A stretch of 64,000 nucleotides of DNA, taken from contig JANRLJ010000072.1 in assembly GCA_033762735.1 (NCBI GenBank), positions 1 to 64,000 on the forward strand. Direction: 5' to 3'. How positions within the stretch are numbered: the first letter of the stretch is position 1; each line of letters starts with the position of its first letter. Positions 22,425-29,645 of this stretch are shown here, piece after piece. The position numbers were made by a program, and so were the translations under genes. The notes beneath the pieces were generated by a model that saw only the letters and a list, made by a program, of their open reading frames with translations, ran no database searches and had not been told where the DNA came from. The DNA comes from JANRLJ01 sp033762735 (GTDB taxonomy: Bacteria; Chloroflexota; Anaerolineae; Aggregatilineales; Phototrophicaceae).

Positions 22425-24065
22425 ATGACGACACAAACGACCCCCAACGGGGCATCTTCCGGCCTGCGCTTTCATGGCGCGGCGACCGGCTACAGCCTGA
22501 CCGGGGCGCGAGTGGCCTTCCACGAAGACGGGATGGCGGCGCTGCTGCGCGAACTCGATCAGCCCTGTTATGTGGTCAGCGATGGCAGCCGAATCACAGT
22601 TGCGGCGGGTGGGAATTTGCAGGAAGGCGTTCCGGGCGATGCGGTGCGGCTGCTGGCGAATCTGCCCCCGGTTGACCCGGCGCAGTTCGGCGATGCCAGC
22701 TTCCTCACGGCCTACGATGTGAAGTATGCCTATGCCGCTGGCGCGATGGCGAATGGGATTGCCAGCGAAGACCTGGTGATTGCGATGGGACGCGCCGGGC
22801 TGCTGGCCTCCTTCGGCGCGGCGGGGCTGGTCGGCCCGCGCCTGAAAGCGGCCATCGACAAAATTCAGGCCGCGCTGCCGGAAGGCCCCTACGCCTTCAA
22901 CCTCATCCACAGCCCCAGCGAAGAACGCATGGAGCGCAACGCCGTCGAACTGTACTTACAGCACGGCATCAAAATCGTGGAAGCATCCGCCTTCCTCGAC
23001 CTTACGCCCTATGTGGTGTGGTATCGCGCCGCCGGACTCAGCCGCAATCCCGACGGCAGCGTGAGTATCGGCAACCGCATGATCGCCAAGATTTCGCGCC
23101 GGGAAGTCGCCACGCATTTCATGAAGCCCGCGCCGGAACGTCTGCTGCGTCCGCTGGTGGAGCAGGGACTCATTACCGCCGAACAGATGGAACTGGCCCA
23201 GCGTGTTCCGGTGGCGGATGACATCACGTGTGAGGCGGACAGCGGCGGCCACACGGATAACCGTCCGCTGGTGGCGCTTCTGCCTTCGATCATTGCCCTG
23301 CGTGACCAGATTCAGGCCGAGTACAACTATCCGGTTCCGGTGCGTGTGGGGGCAGCGGGCGGCATCGGTACGCCCTCGGCGGCGCTGGCAGCCTTCATGA
23401 TGGGCGCGGCCTATGTCGTCACCGGGTCGATCAACCAATCGACCCTGGAAGCAGGCGCCTCTCCCCATACCAAAAAGCTGCTGGCACAGGCCGATATGGC
23501 CGATGTGATGATGGCTCCGGCGGCGGATATGTTTGAGATGGGCGTGAAGGTGCAGCTTCTCAAGCGCGGGACGATGTTCCCGATGCGGGCACAGCGCCTC
23601 TATGAACTGTATGCCCAGTACAGCGGTGTGGAGGACATCCCGCAGGAAGAACGCGACAAGCTGGAAAAGCAGGTGTTCAAGCGCCCGATTGACGACATCT
23701 GGCGCGACACGGTGGCCTATTTCAGCGAGCGCGACCCCGACCAGATCACCCGCGCCGAAAACAACCCCAAGCGCAAAATGGCGCTCATCTTCCGCTGGTA
23801 TCTCGGCCTGTCGTCGCGCTGGAGCAACAGCGGCGAGAAGGGGCGCGAACTGGATTATCAGGTATGGTGTGGGCCGTCGATGGGTGCGTTCAATGCCTGG
23901 ACGAAGGGGACGTATCTGGAACAGGCGGAAAATCGCCGCGTGGCGGATGTGGCCGAACAGATGATGCGCGGCACGGCCTATCTCTACCGCATCGCGCTGC
24001 TGCGGATGCAGGGCGTGGATGTGCCGCCGCGCCTCGCGGACTATCGCCCGGAGCCGCTTGGGTAA
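22425..24065 (+). CDS. pfaD: PfaD-type FMN enoyl reductase
   Basis: The 546-residue protein matches PfaD, the trans-acting enoyl reductase of PUFA and related lipid synthases, a TIM-barrel flavoprotein of the nitronate monooxygenase family. Telling segments are YVVSDGSRITVAAGG, FNLIHSPSEERMERN, VADDITCEADSGGHTDNRPL, VRVGAAGGIGTPSAALAAFM (FMN phosphate site), GAAYVVTGSINQSTLEAG, TKKLLAQADMADVMMAPAAD and FEMGVKVQLLKRGTMFPMRA. It would reduce enoyl-ACP intermediates made by the other subunits. AAAGGATAAACCC precedes the ATG. Four unrelated genes separate it from pfaC. Confidence 0.95.
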   Translation: MTTQTTPNGASSGLRFHGAATGYSLTGARVAFHEDGMAALLRELDQPCYVVSDGSRITVAAGGNLQEGVPGDAVRLLANLPPVDPAQFGDASFLTAYDVKYAYAAGAMANGIASEDLVIAMGRAGLLASFGAAGLVGPRLKAAIDKIQAALPEGPYAFNLIHSPSEERMERNAVELYLQHGIKIVEASAFLDLTPYVVWYRAAGLSRNPDGSVSIGNRMIAKISRREVATHFMKPAPERLLRPLVEQGLITAEQMELAQRVPVADDITCEADSGGHTDNRPLVALLPSIIALRDQIQAEYNYPVPVRVGAAGGIGTPSAALAAFMMGAAYVVTGSINQSTLEAGASPHTKKLLAQADMADVMMAPAADMFEMGVKVQLLKRGTMFPMRAQRLYELYAQYSGVEDIPQEERDKLEKQVFKRPIDDIWRDTVAYFSERDPDQITRAENNPKRKMALIFRWYLGLSSRWSNSGEKGRELDYQVWCGPSMGAFNAWTKGTYLEQAENRRVADVAEQMMRGTAYLYRIALLRMQGVDVPPRLADYRPEPLG

Positions 24066-24082
24066 TACAAAAGGAGTCGATG

Positions 24083-24367
24083 ATGTCGCTTCAAGTTTAC
24101 GAATTGATGATGCAGGAAGACGGAACACTCGCGCTGCCGACCGAACTGCTTGAGAAGCTGGATTTGCAGCCGGGCGATAAACTCCGGGTGATCGAAACGT
24201 CCGAAGGTTTTTTCATCCCGCTTCGGCTTGGGGTGCCAGGCATCGTCCGCGACTTTCAGAAAGCGACGGATGAAAGTGGTGTAACCCTGGGGGATTTGCT
24301 ACAGGCTTTGAAGGCAGATCGAGCGGCAACGGCTGAGGTACGTTATGCTGCCAACCCCTCAACCTGA
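24083..24367 (+). CDS. AbrB/SpoVT-like antitoxin
   Basis: The 94-residue protein has a swapped-hairpin AbrB-like N-terminus (ELMMQEDGTLALPTELLEKL, LQPGDKLRVIETSEGFFIPL) and a helical tail for toxin binding. AAGGAG at 24071-24076 fits ATG 24083; an ATG three bases earlier is equally in frame. The gene overlaps the next one by 23 bp, and the neighbour is a PIN-domain toxin, which defines a type II toxin-antitoxin operon that probably represses itself. Confidence 0.85.
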   Translation: MSLQVYELMMQEDGTLALPTELLEKLDLQPGDKLRVIETSEGFFIPLRLGVPGIVRDFQKATDESGVTLGDLLQALKADRAATAEVRYAANPST

Positions 24368-24821
24368 GTTTCCACCACCACGTATCCTGCTTGATACGAG
24401 TGTTATTTTCGCGGGTTTAAAGTCGAATTCAGGCGCGAGTTATGCGCTGTTGATCCTGTGTGAGTTGGGACTGCTGCGCCCTGTCACCAGCCCCTATCTT
24501 GTTGCAGAGATTGAGCGCATTTTAGGACAAAAAGCGCCTTCCGCCTTGCTTGCCTTCGAGCGTCTCCAGATTTTCATCAACTGGGAATTCTCGGAAGATG
24601 CGTCGCCAGAACAGGTGCGTGAGTGGGAACAGATCATTGAGCCGAATGACGCACCAATTCTCGCTTTGGGGGTTTCTGCGAAGGTACAGCGCCTCGTCAC
24701 ACTGGATGTGAAAGACTTCCTCAAATCGCCCGAAGTGACGGCTCAAAGTGGGCTAAAGATCGTCACGCCGCGTCAAGTCATGGTCGAAATCCGTCAAGTG
24801 CTGGCGCATGGGTTTGCCTGA
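24345..24821 (+). CDS. PIN-domain toxin
   Basis: The 158-residue protein has the PIN fold acidic residues: RILLDTSVIFAGL (Asp17), LVAEIERIL (Glu), and PNDAPILALGV with LVTLDVKDFLKS toward the C-terminus. PIN toxins of VapC type are Mg-dependent RNases that arrest translation. The overlap with the upstream AbrB-like gene supports a co-translated toxin-antitoxin pair. The N-terminal Pro-rich extension (LPTPQPEFPPP) is unusual but may just reflect the overlapping start; no other start is obvious before Asp17. Confidence 0.85.
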   Translation: MLPTPQPEFPPPRILLDTSVIFAGLKSNSGASYALLILCELGLLRPVTSPYLVAEIERILGQKAPSALLAFERLQIFINWEFSEDASPEQVREWEQIIEPNDAPILALGVSAKVQRLVTLDVKDFLKSPEVTAQSGLKIVTPRQVMVEIRQVLAHGFA

Positions 24822-24836
24822 GAGGGAGCTGCGTTG

Positions 24837-24914
24837 ATGACAACCTCAGAGCGGCTCTACACCACCGACGAGTATGAGGCCTTTCTGGCCCTGTTGAAAC
24901 CGGCAAAGGCGTGA
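24837..24914 (+). pseudogene. N-terminal remnant of a Uma2-family gene
   Basis: GGGAGCTGCGTTG followed by ATG gives the 25-residue peptide MTTSERLYTTDEYEAFLALL...KPAKA before a stop. The segment ERLYTTDEYEAFLAL resembles the start of Uma2 proteins; the remaining 160 residues are missing. It is likely a deletion relic. Confidence 0.45.
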
Positions 24915-24932
24915 CTACCGCCTGCCCACCTT

Positions 24933-25382
24933 TCAGCCTTCAAGGCTGTTGGAGGGCGGAATCGCGTTGAGATGCTCGCTTAGTCTTGCGACCGCTTCCC
25001 GCGCGGCGGCTTTATCTTCCAGAAAGTCGGCATCGCGCAGGCGCATCAGTCGGTACTGGTCGTTCATGTTGCTGGCGTAAATGCCAGTGAGGCTGTGCTC
25101 GGTCAGGTTTTTGAGCATGTAGGGATATTCCTGCCGGACGTGATGCTCTACCCCCGCCAGCATGGTCTGCATGGACATATCGCGCCCGTCCACCTTCAGC
25201 CGGAGCTTGTCGCGGGCGGCTTTATCCAGTCCGTCCTGCTCGGCGGCGGTGTAGACGGCGTGGGTGAGCTTCGCCGTCGTGTCCATCCACATCATCAGCG
25301 GGGCAAAGGGCGAGGGTGGGACGCGCTCCCCGCGCAGCGTCATCCCCAAAGCGGTAAAAAAGGCGCGAACATAGCGGAGCAT
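24933..25382 (-). CDS. Conserved-looking hypothetical protein
   Basis: A 149-residue protein from the ATG at 25382 (MLRYVRAFFTALGMTLRGER). It is helical, with an N-terminal hydrophobic stretch and a conserved-looking middle (MDTTAKLTHAVYTAAEQDGL, MQTMLAGVEHHVRQEYPYML, YASNMNDQYRLMRL). The start eleven codons upstream would add an unrelated GHPFGSSG segment. No family is recognised and neighbours give no clue. Codon use looks like that of surrounding genes, so it is probably real. Confidence 0.65.
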   Translation of the reverse strand: MLRYVRAFFTALGMTLRGERVPPSPFAPLMMWMDTTAKLTHAVYTAAEQDGLDKAARDKLRLKVDGRDMSMQTMLAGVEHHVRQEYPYMLKNLTEHSLTGIYASNMNDQYRLMRLRDADFLEDKAAAREAVARLSEHLNAIPPSNSLEG

Positions 25383-25601
25383 AGGCCATCCTGACGAACC
25401 AAACGGATGCCCCAATCATAGCAAATTTTTCTGTCAGAACCCCTTATGTCGGCAGGAGGGAGTGGCGAAAATCGGAGATGTACGGGCGTAGCGCGCTACG
25501 CCCCTACCACTGATGTCCTCGAAATTCACCACTCCTCGGCAGATGAGGGGTAGGGGCGCACCCGTGTTTGCGCCCGATGGTTGGATAAGCGTGTTTTTCA
25601 C

Positions 25602-26351
25602 TTATCCTTCGGCCTCGCTCGGTATGTGTTCCACCAGCCAATCCACGATCAGCCGCGCCACGCGGTCGGGGTCATCGCGGAACAGGTTCGTCCCATGTGC
25701 CGCCCCCGCATAAATCCGCGCACCGATTTCGCCCCGTGCCTCCCGCAGCATGGTTTCCACCGCCACCGCACTTTCCGCGTCCCGGTGTGAGGCCAGCAGC
25801 AGCGCCGACCGTTCGCGCAGCGCATCGGCCACCGCGTCCGCAGGTTCTAACCCGTAGTAATTCAGCCCCGGTGAGAGCGCCACCGCCGTCGCACACTGCG
25901 CGTCATTGGCGCACCCGATCAACGCCAGATTGCTGCCGATGCTGGCTCCAACAATCGAAACCGCATCCGGGCGGACGCGCTGCTGTGCCCGCAGCCAATC
26001 CAGCCACGCCTGCACATCCCCGACCGCCGCGTCCCAATCCTGCCTGCCGCCTGTCTGACCATGCCCGCGCAGATCGACCGTCAGCACAAAAAAGCCCGCT
26101 TCCTGAAGGGCGGGGATAAGCGGTGCCCAGTCCGAGCGATCCCCGTTGAGCATGTGCATCAGCAGCACGGCGGGCATCGAGTCGGTAAAGGTCTGAGGAG
26201 AGTGAAATTCGCCCATCAGGATCAGGCCGTCTGCCGCTTCGGTCTGCACAATCGCGATGGGCTGCGCTTCCGGCGGGAACCCCTGCTGTGCGCTGATATT
26301 GGCCGTCGCCAGCAGGACAAAGGCCAGCCCGAAAAGAAGACGTGATTTCAT
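25602..26351 (-). CDS. Secreted alpha/beta hydrolase
   Basis: The 249-residue protein has a signal peptide (LLFGLAFVLLATANISAQ) and an alpha/beta-hydrolase domain of the dienelactone-hydrolase or dipeptidyl-peptidase-like type. Visible are AVLLMHMLNGDRSDWAPL (oxyanion region), VLTVDLRGHGQTGG, the nucleophile elbow VGASIGSN (Ser), LLLASHRDAE (probable acid) and GAAHGTNLF (His). It is probably an exported esterase or peptidase. GGAGATTCACGAG precedes the start. GTAGGGGCG hairpins lie downstream (25480-25575). Confidence 0.85.
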   Translation of the reverse strand: MKSRLLFGLAFVLLATANISAQQGFPPEAQPIAIVQTEAADGLILMGEFHSPQTFTDSMPAVLLMHMLNGDRSDWAPLIPALQEAGFFVLTVDLRGHGQTGGRQDWDAAVGDVQAWLDWLRAQQRVRPDAVSIVGASIGSNLALIGCANDAQCATAVALSPGLNYYGLEPADAVADALRERSALLLASHRDAESAVAVETMLREARGEIGARIYAGAAHGTNLFRDDPDRVARLIVDWLVEHIPSEAEG

Positions 26352-26424
26352 CTCGTGAATCTCCTGTTGCCGATACCGCCAAAAACATGATGCGCTTTTG
26401 AACCTGCCCTATAACAATCTGTCA

Positions 26425-27018
26425 TCATCCCTGCTTCACCCTGGGCAGCGAGTCCAACGGGAGCGTTTCGCCATTCGTCAGCGTGACCATGAGATGCTGC
26501 ACATCGCCCGCCGTGCCGCTGCTCTGCTGCTGGGAGACTCCCCGGATAGGATAATCGGTCGTATCGAACAGCAGGTTTACGCCGCTGATCTGCACCAGCA
26601 GCCGACTGGAGTCCTGAAAATAGACATAGCGCATGGTGTTCTGCTGGCCGCGTGCGGTGGGTGTTTCGCCCAGTTCCGGCGGCCACCAGGGTGCGATCAT
26701 CGTGCGCACCAGCGACACGGGCAGCACCTCGGTTGTGTCGGAGACGCCTGCCTGCCCCGCCAGCAGCCGCACGATTTCGGTGCAGAGCGCGTCCACCTTC
26801 GCCTTTAACGCGCTGTTGAACATATCGCCGATCATGACCATGCCTGGCATCCACTGTCCCAGGCCGCCGAGTTCGGGATGATTAAACTGTGCCTGCTGGC
26901 CGTTGGTATGGATGAGGGCGGCTTCCAGCGTGGTGATGATGGCTTCGCTGATGCTGTAGCGCGTGGCGAGATCGCGGCGCTGTTCAGGGGTGAGGGTGCT
27001 GCGCGAGATCGAGGACAT
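26425..27018 (-). CDS. Hypothetical protein divergent from the tmRNA-like RNA
   Basis: A 197-residue protein from ATG 27018 (MSSISRSTLTPEQRRDLATR). The reading frame is open further upstream to 27213, but that extension is the antisense of the structured RNA and is rejected. Helical N-terminal half (ISEAIITTLEAALIHTNGQQ), then APWWPPELGE and a C-terminal beta-rich segment (LLVQISGVNLLFDTTDYPIR). Not recognised. It lies head to head with the RNA gene at 27083, so their promoters share about 60 bp. Confidence 0.65.
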   Translation of the reverse strand: MSSISRSTLTPEQRRDLATRYSISEAIITTLEAALIHTNGQQAQFNHPELGGLGQWMPGMVMIGDMFNSALKAKVDALCTEIVRLLAGQAGVSDTTEVLPVSLVRTMIAPWWPPELGETPTARGQQNTMRYVYFQDSSRLLVQISGVNLLFDTTDYPIRGVSQQQSSGTAGDVQHLMVTLTNGETLPLDSLPRVKQG

Positions 27019-27040
27019 GATGCGTCTGCTGGCTCCCGGA

Positions 27041-27068
27041 TTAACACGACTCTTATACAATCTATGAT
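27041..27068 (+). promoter_or_regulatory. Promoter of the tmRNA-like RNA
   Basis: TTAACA (27041-27046) and TATGAT (27063-27068) are separated by 16 bp, close to sigma-70 consensus. Transcription would start near 27075-27083, just at or before the acceptor-stem 5' end of the RNA. Confidence 0.7.
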
Positions 27069-27082
27069 ACACTATTTGCAGC

Positions 27083-27205
27083 GGGGGTGAACCAGTTTTG
27101 ATATCGCGCACTGTCCGGTCAGTAGCGAGAAGGCGCACTGCAAAAACGTGAAAGCCGGATATACAAGGTGCGTGATAGACGAGAGTGCGACTCTCTCCAC
27201 CTCCA
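27083..27205 (+). ncRNA. Miniature tmRNA-like RNA (tRNA-like domain without canonical tag region)
   Basis: The ends form a 7-bp acceptor stem: GGGGGTG (27083-27089) with CACCTCC (27198-27204), discriminator A27205, and a G3-U70 pair, the alanyl-tRNA synthetase identity element. A T arm follows the tRNA pattern: GAGAG (27181-27185), loop TGCGACT, CTCTC (27193-27197). A 12-nt AACCAGTTTTGA region stands in place of a D arm, as in tmRNA. Then come P2 (27102-27111 with 27168-27177, 10 bp with one G-U), P3 (27112-27118 with 27155-27161, 7 bp with one G-U) and a hairpin 27120-27140. It has its own promoter and intrinsic terminator. Canonical tmRNAs are about 350 nt with pseudoknots and a tag ending LAA; none of that fits in 123 nt. 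A deleted ssrA relic is the alternative. Confidence 0.7.
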
Positions 27206-27214
27206 CACATCACA

Positions 27215-27248
27215 ACGGGGCATGAAGACGATCTTCATCCCCGTTTTT
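27215..27248 (+). terminator. Intrinsic terminator of the tmRNA-like RNA
   Basis: ACGGGG (27215-27220) pairs with CCCCGT (27239-27244), and ATGAAGA (27222-27228) with TCTTCAT (27232-27238), with a single bulged C and a 3-nt loop, followed by TTTTT. It is a strong rho-independent terminator 10 nt after the RNA's 3' end. Confidence 0.9.
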
Positions 27249-27268
27249 GATTCCGCTGATGACCTCCC

Positions 27269-29464
27269 TCAGCGTCCCTTCTCGAAAGCCAGAATCGCGT
27301 TGCCCGACACTGCATAGATCATATTCTCCCCCGGCGAGGTGGCAATCGCGCTCACGAGGGCGAACAGCGACTCATCGCGCGGGCGGAAGGCGGCGCTGAA
27401 GTTGCCGCCGCGTGTGACTTCATAGATCGTGGCCTGTTCGCGGCTGATGAGATAGAGCATATTTACGATGGGATTGTCATCGAGATACATGGACACCGCG
27501 CTGCTGAGTTCCTGCCCGATAGGGAACATCACCAGCGACAGTTCTTCCTGCTGACCGCCCCGGAACTTGCGCACGACTCCCTGGGCCAGCAGCACATAAA
27601 TCGACCCGGTATCGTCCTCGATTTCAAAGTCCACCGCCGTATTGGCCGCGAGTCGGCTTTGACCGCCGAAATACTCGCTGGGCGCATTGGCATAGGCGTT
27701 GTCCCCGGACGGCTCATAGCGCCAGATTTCGCCCGCGCCTGCGTCCAGCACATACAGCCGTCCGCTCCATGTCGCAATGGCGACCGGGCTGCTCCAGTTC
27801 TCCACGCCAATCAACTGCTGCGCCTCGCACTGCAAAAAGGCCGGGGAACAGCCCACCAGCACCCCGCTGCGGTCAAGCGCCAGAATCAGGTTATCCTGCT
27901 CGGAATAGGCGATGTCGATGATTTCATCCACCGCATAGCCGTTCACCACCGCGCCGCGCCGCATGTCCGGCACTGCCCTGCCGACGGACGCCCGCTGCCG
28001 TCCATCTTCGGTCAACTGCACCTGATATACCTGTGAAATGGCCGAATCCAGCACATACAGATCAAGGCTGTGGATGACGATATTTTTGAGCGATGCACCG
28101 ACGAACGTTTCAATCGGGTATACATCCCGCCGGGTGATCTGCATCAGCGCGTCAATCGCACCCTGCCCCTCAGCCATGAAGGCCAGCAGAGTCGGGTCAT
28201 CAGGCCGCTGCGTCAGGCAGAGATCAACCTGTTCCAGCGCCAGCGCCCACGTACTCAGCACCGTTTGCCGCTCCTGCGAGGGGACGCTCCGCGCCAGCGA
28301 AGTCCGCCGCAGCGCTTCTTCACGGCACAACTCGAACTCGCTTTCGCCCGTGCCGGAAAGCCACAGCATCATCACCATGCCGACTACGCCCACCGGCAGC
28401 AGCACCACCAGCCCAGCAGCCAGGGGCGACGTGAACCAGGTGCGCTGGCCTTCCTGCGGCGGCGGGAAGAACTGATTCAGCAGGCGGCTGATCCCGGCCA
28501 GGAAGCGCGACAGCAGCAGCGCCGATGAACCTGCCGTGCGGTTGGCGCGGCGCTGGAGTTCGGCGGCTGCTTTTGACTCGCGGGGTTCGCGCTTTGGCCG
28601 GGCTGGGGCGGCTTCCGGCGCGGGTGTTTCTAATCCGGCAGGGGCAGAAGGGTCGGTGCCGACGGCAACATTTATGGCAGCAGCGGAGACAGCCTTCAGT
28701 TCGCTGGTGGCCGTTTTGACCTTGCCGCTGGCCGTAAACTGCGCGGTGGATTCGCCCACCAGCACGGCTTCTGCGACGGGTTCTTCCGGCGGGACGAATT
28801 CCGCCGCGACCAGCGTCAGTTGCAGCTTGGCTAAATCCTTAAAACCGATCAGCACATCGCTGAATTCGGCGGAAAGCAGCACATTGTTGAAGTTCTCGAC
28901 GGTGAATTCGGCCAGATTCGAATCGCCCATAATCAGGCGCGTCCCGGCGGCCACGCGGTACTGCGTCATCTTGACGTTGGGCGTCTCCTGCACACCGAGC
29001 GGCGCGGTGTAGAGCGCTTCATCGTCTTCCAGATTTTCGGGGAAGGTGCGGGTCTGGTTTTCGTGGCGCAAAATGACCACGCCAGGGCCGATGCGCCCGA
29101 CGATCAGATCCGCGCCGCGCATCACCGCACACAGCATATTGGCTTCGTAGGTGCGCTTGGCGGTGGTGTTATGCTCCACCAGATTCCTGTTGATGGTGTT
29201 GAAGACCTCGCGCAGCCCTGACGTAACGCTGCCTGTGCTGTTGAAGTAGCGCTCGGCGGCCAGCTTCGCCATCTGCTCGTAGAACAGGGCTGGCGCGATG
29301 GCATCGCCGGAGGGCAGCACCAGCGCGAAAAAGGTATCCGCTTCTCGTCCACGCGCGGCCTTGCGGGGCGCGACCTCCACCAGTGCCCCCGGCGGCGGCG
29401 CACTGATCGACCGCCCGCCCACGACGTACAGATTGCCTACCAGCGCTTCAAAGTCAAACGCCAT
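27269..29464 (-). CDS. PP2C-like/beta-propeller transmembrane protein
   Basis: The 731-residue protein has three parts. Residues 1-230 resemble a PP2C/SpoIIE-type phosphatase-like domain (TFFALVLPSGDAIAPALFYE, NRNLVEHN, NMLCAVMRGADLIVGRIGPG, RLIMGDSNLAEF), with weak or missing metal Asp motifs. A charged low-complexity linker (about 230-330) follows. A membrane segment (AAGLVVLLPVGVVGMVMMLW, about 350-372) leads to an extracellular C-terminal propeller of NHL/Kelch style (LYVLDAGAGEIWRY, GSIYVLLAQGVVRKFRGG, MIYAVSGNAILAFE). It looks like a one-pass sensor linking an outside binding domain to an inside phosphatase-like domain. Enzyme activity is uncertain. Confidence 0.8.
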   Translation of the reverse strand: MAFDFEALVGNLYVVGGRSISAPPPGALVEVAPRKAARGREADTFFALVLPSGDAIAPALFYEQMAKLAAERYFNSTGSVTSGLREVFNTINRNLVEHNTTAKRTYEANMLCAVMRGADLIVGRIGPGVVILRHENQTRTFPENLEDDEALYTAPLGVQETPNVKMTQYRVAAGTRLIMGDSNLAEFTVENFNNVLLSAEFSDVLIGFKDLAKLQLTLVAAEFVPPEEPVAEAVLVGESTAQFTASGKVKTATSELKAVSAAAINVAVGTDPSAPAGLETPAPEAAPARPKREPRESKAAAELQRRANRTAGSSALLLSRFLAGISRLLNQFFPPPQEGQRTWFTSPLAAGLVVLLPVGVVGMVMMLWLSGTGESEFELCREEALRRTSLARSVPSQERQTVLSTWALALEQVDLCLTQRPDDPTLLAFMAEGQGAIDALMQITRRDVYPIETFVGASLKNIVIHSLDLYVLDSAISQVYQVQLTEDGRQRASVGRAVPDMRRGAVVNGYAVDEIIDIAYSEQDNLILALDRSGVLVGCSPAFLQCEAQQLIGVENWSSPVAIATWSGRLYVLDAGAGEIWRYEPSGDNAYANAPSEYFGGQSRLAANTAVDFEIEDDTGSIYVLLAQGVVRKFRGGQQEELSLVMFPIGQELSSAVSMYLDDNPIVNMLYLISREQATIYEVTRGGNFSAAFRPRDESLFALVSAIATSPGENMIYAVSGNAILAFEKGR

Positions 29465-29645
29465 CGCTTATCGATTCCATTGGTGAACTTACATGCGGGC
29501 ATTGTACCCGATGCATGGAATGTGTCCAATGTGGCGGGTGGGGAGTGGCCCTCACCCCAAACCCCTCTCCCAAAGGAGAGGGGCTTAAGCGCAAGGTTTA
29601 ATTTTTCTCCCCTGACCTTGCTGTTCGCGGTCTGGAGTAGGGGGC
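29465..29645. repeat. CCCTCACCCC...GAGAGGGG hairpin repeat
   Basis: A single hairpin unit at about 29551-29585 (ccctcaccccaaacccctct followed by cccaaaggagaggggc) lies in the gap downstream of the P450 gene. It belongs to the family that is translated in pfaA and pfaC. No gene is seen here. Confidence 0.7.

Noticed and set aside
27083..27205. Standard tRNA, SRP RNA or 5S rRNA identity for the structured RNA
   Set aside because: There is no D stem and no 7-nt anticodon loop at a tRNA distance, no GGAAGG/AGCAG SRP tetraloop pattern, and no 5S sequence landmarks; only the tmRNA tRNA-like geometry fits.
27019..27213. N-terminal extension of the minus-strand gene at 26425-27018
   Set aside because: It is the antisense of the structured RNA and its promoter; ATG 27018 gives a natural start.
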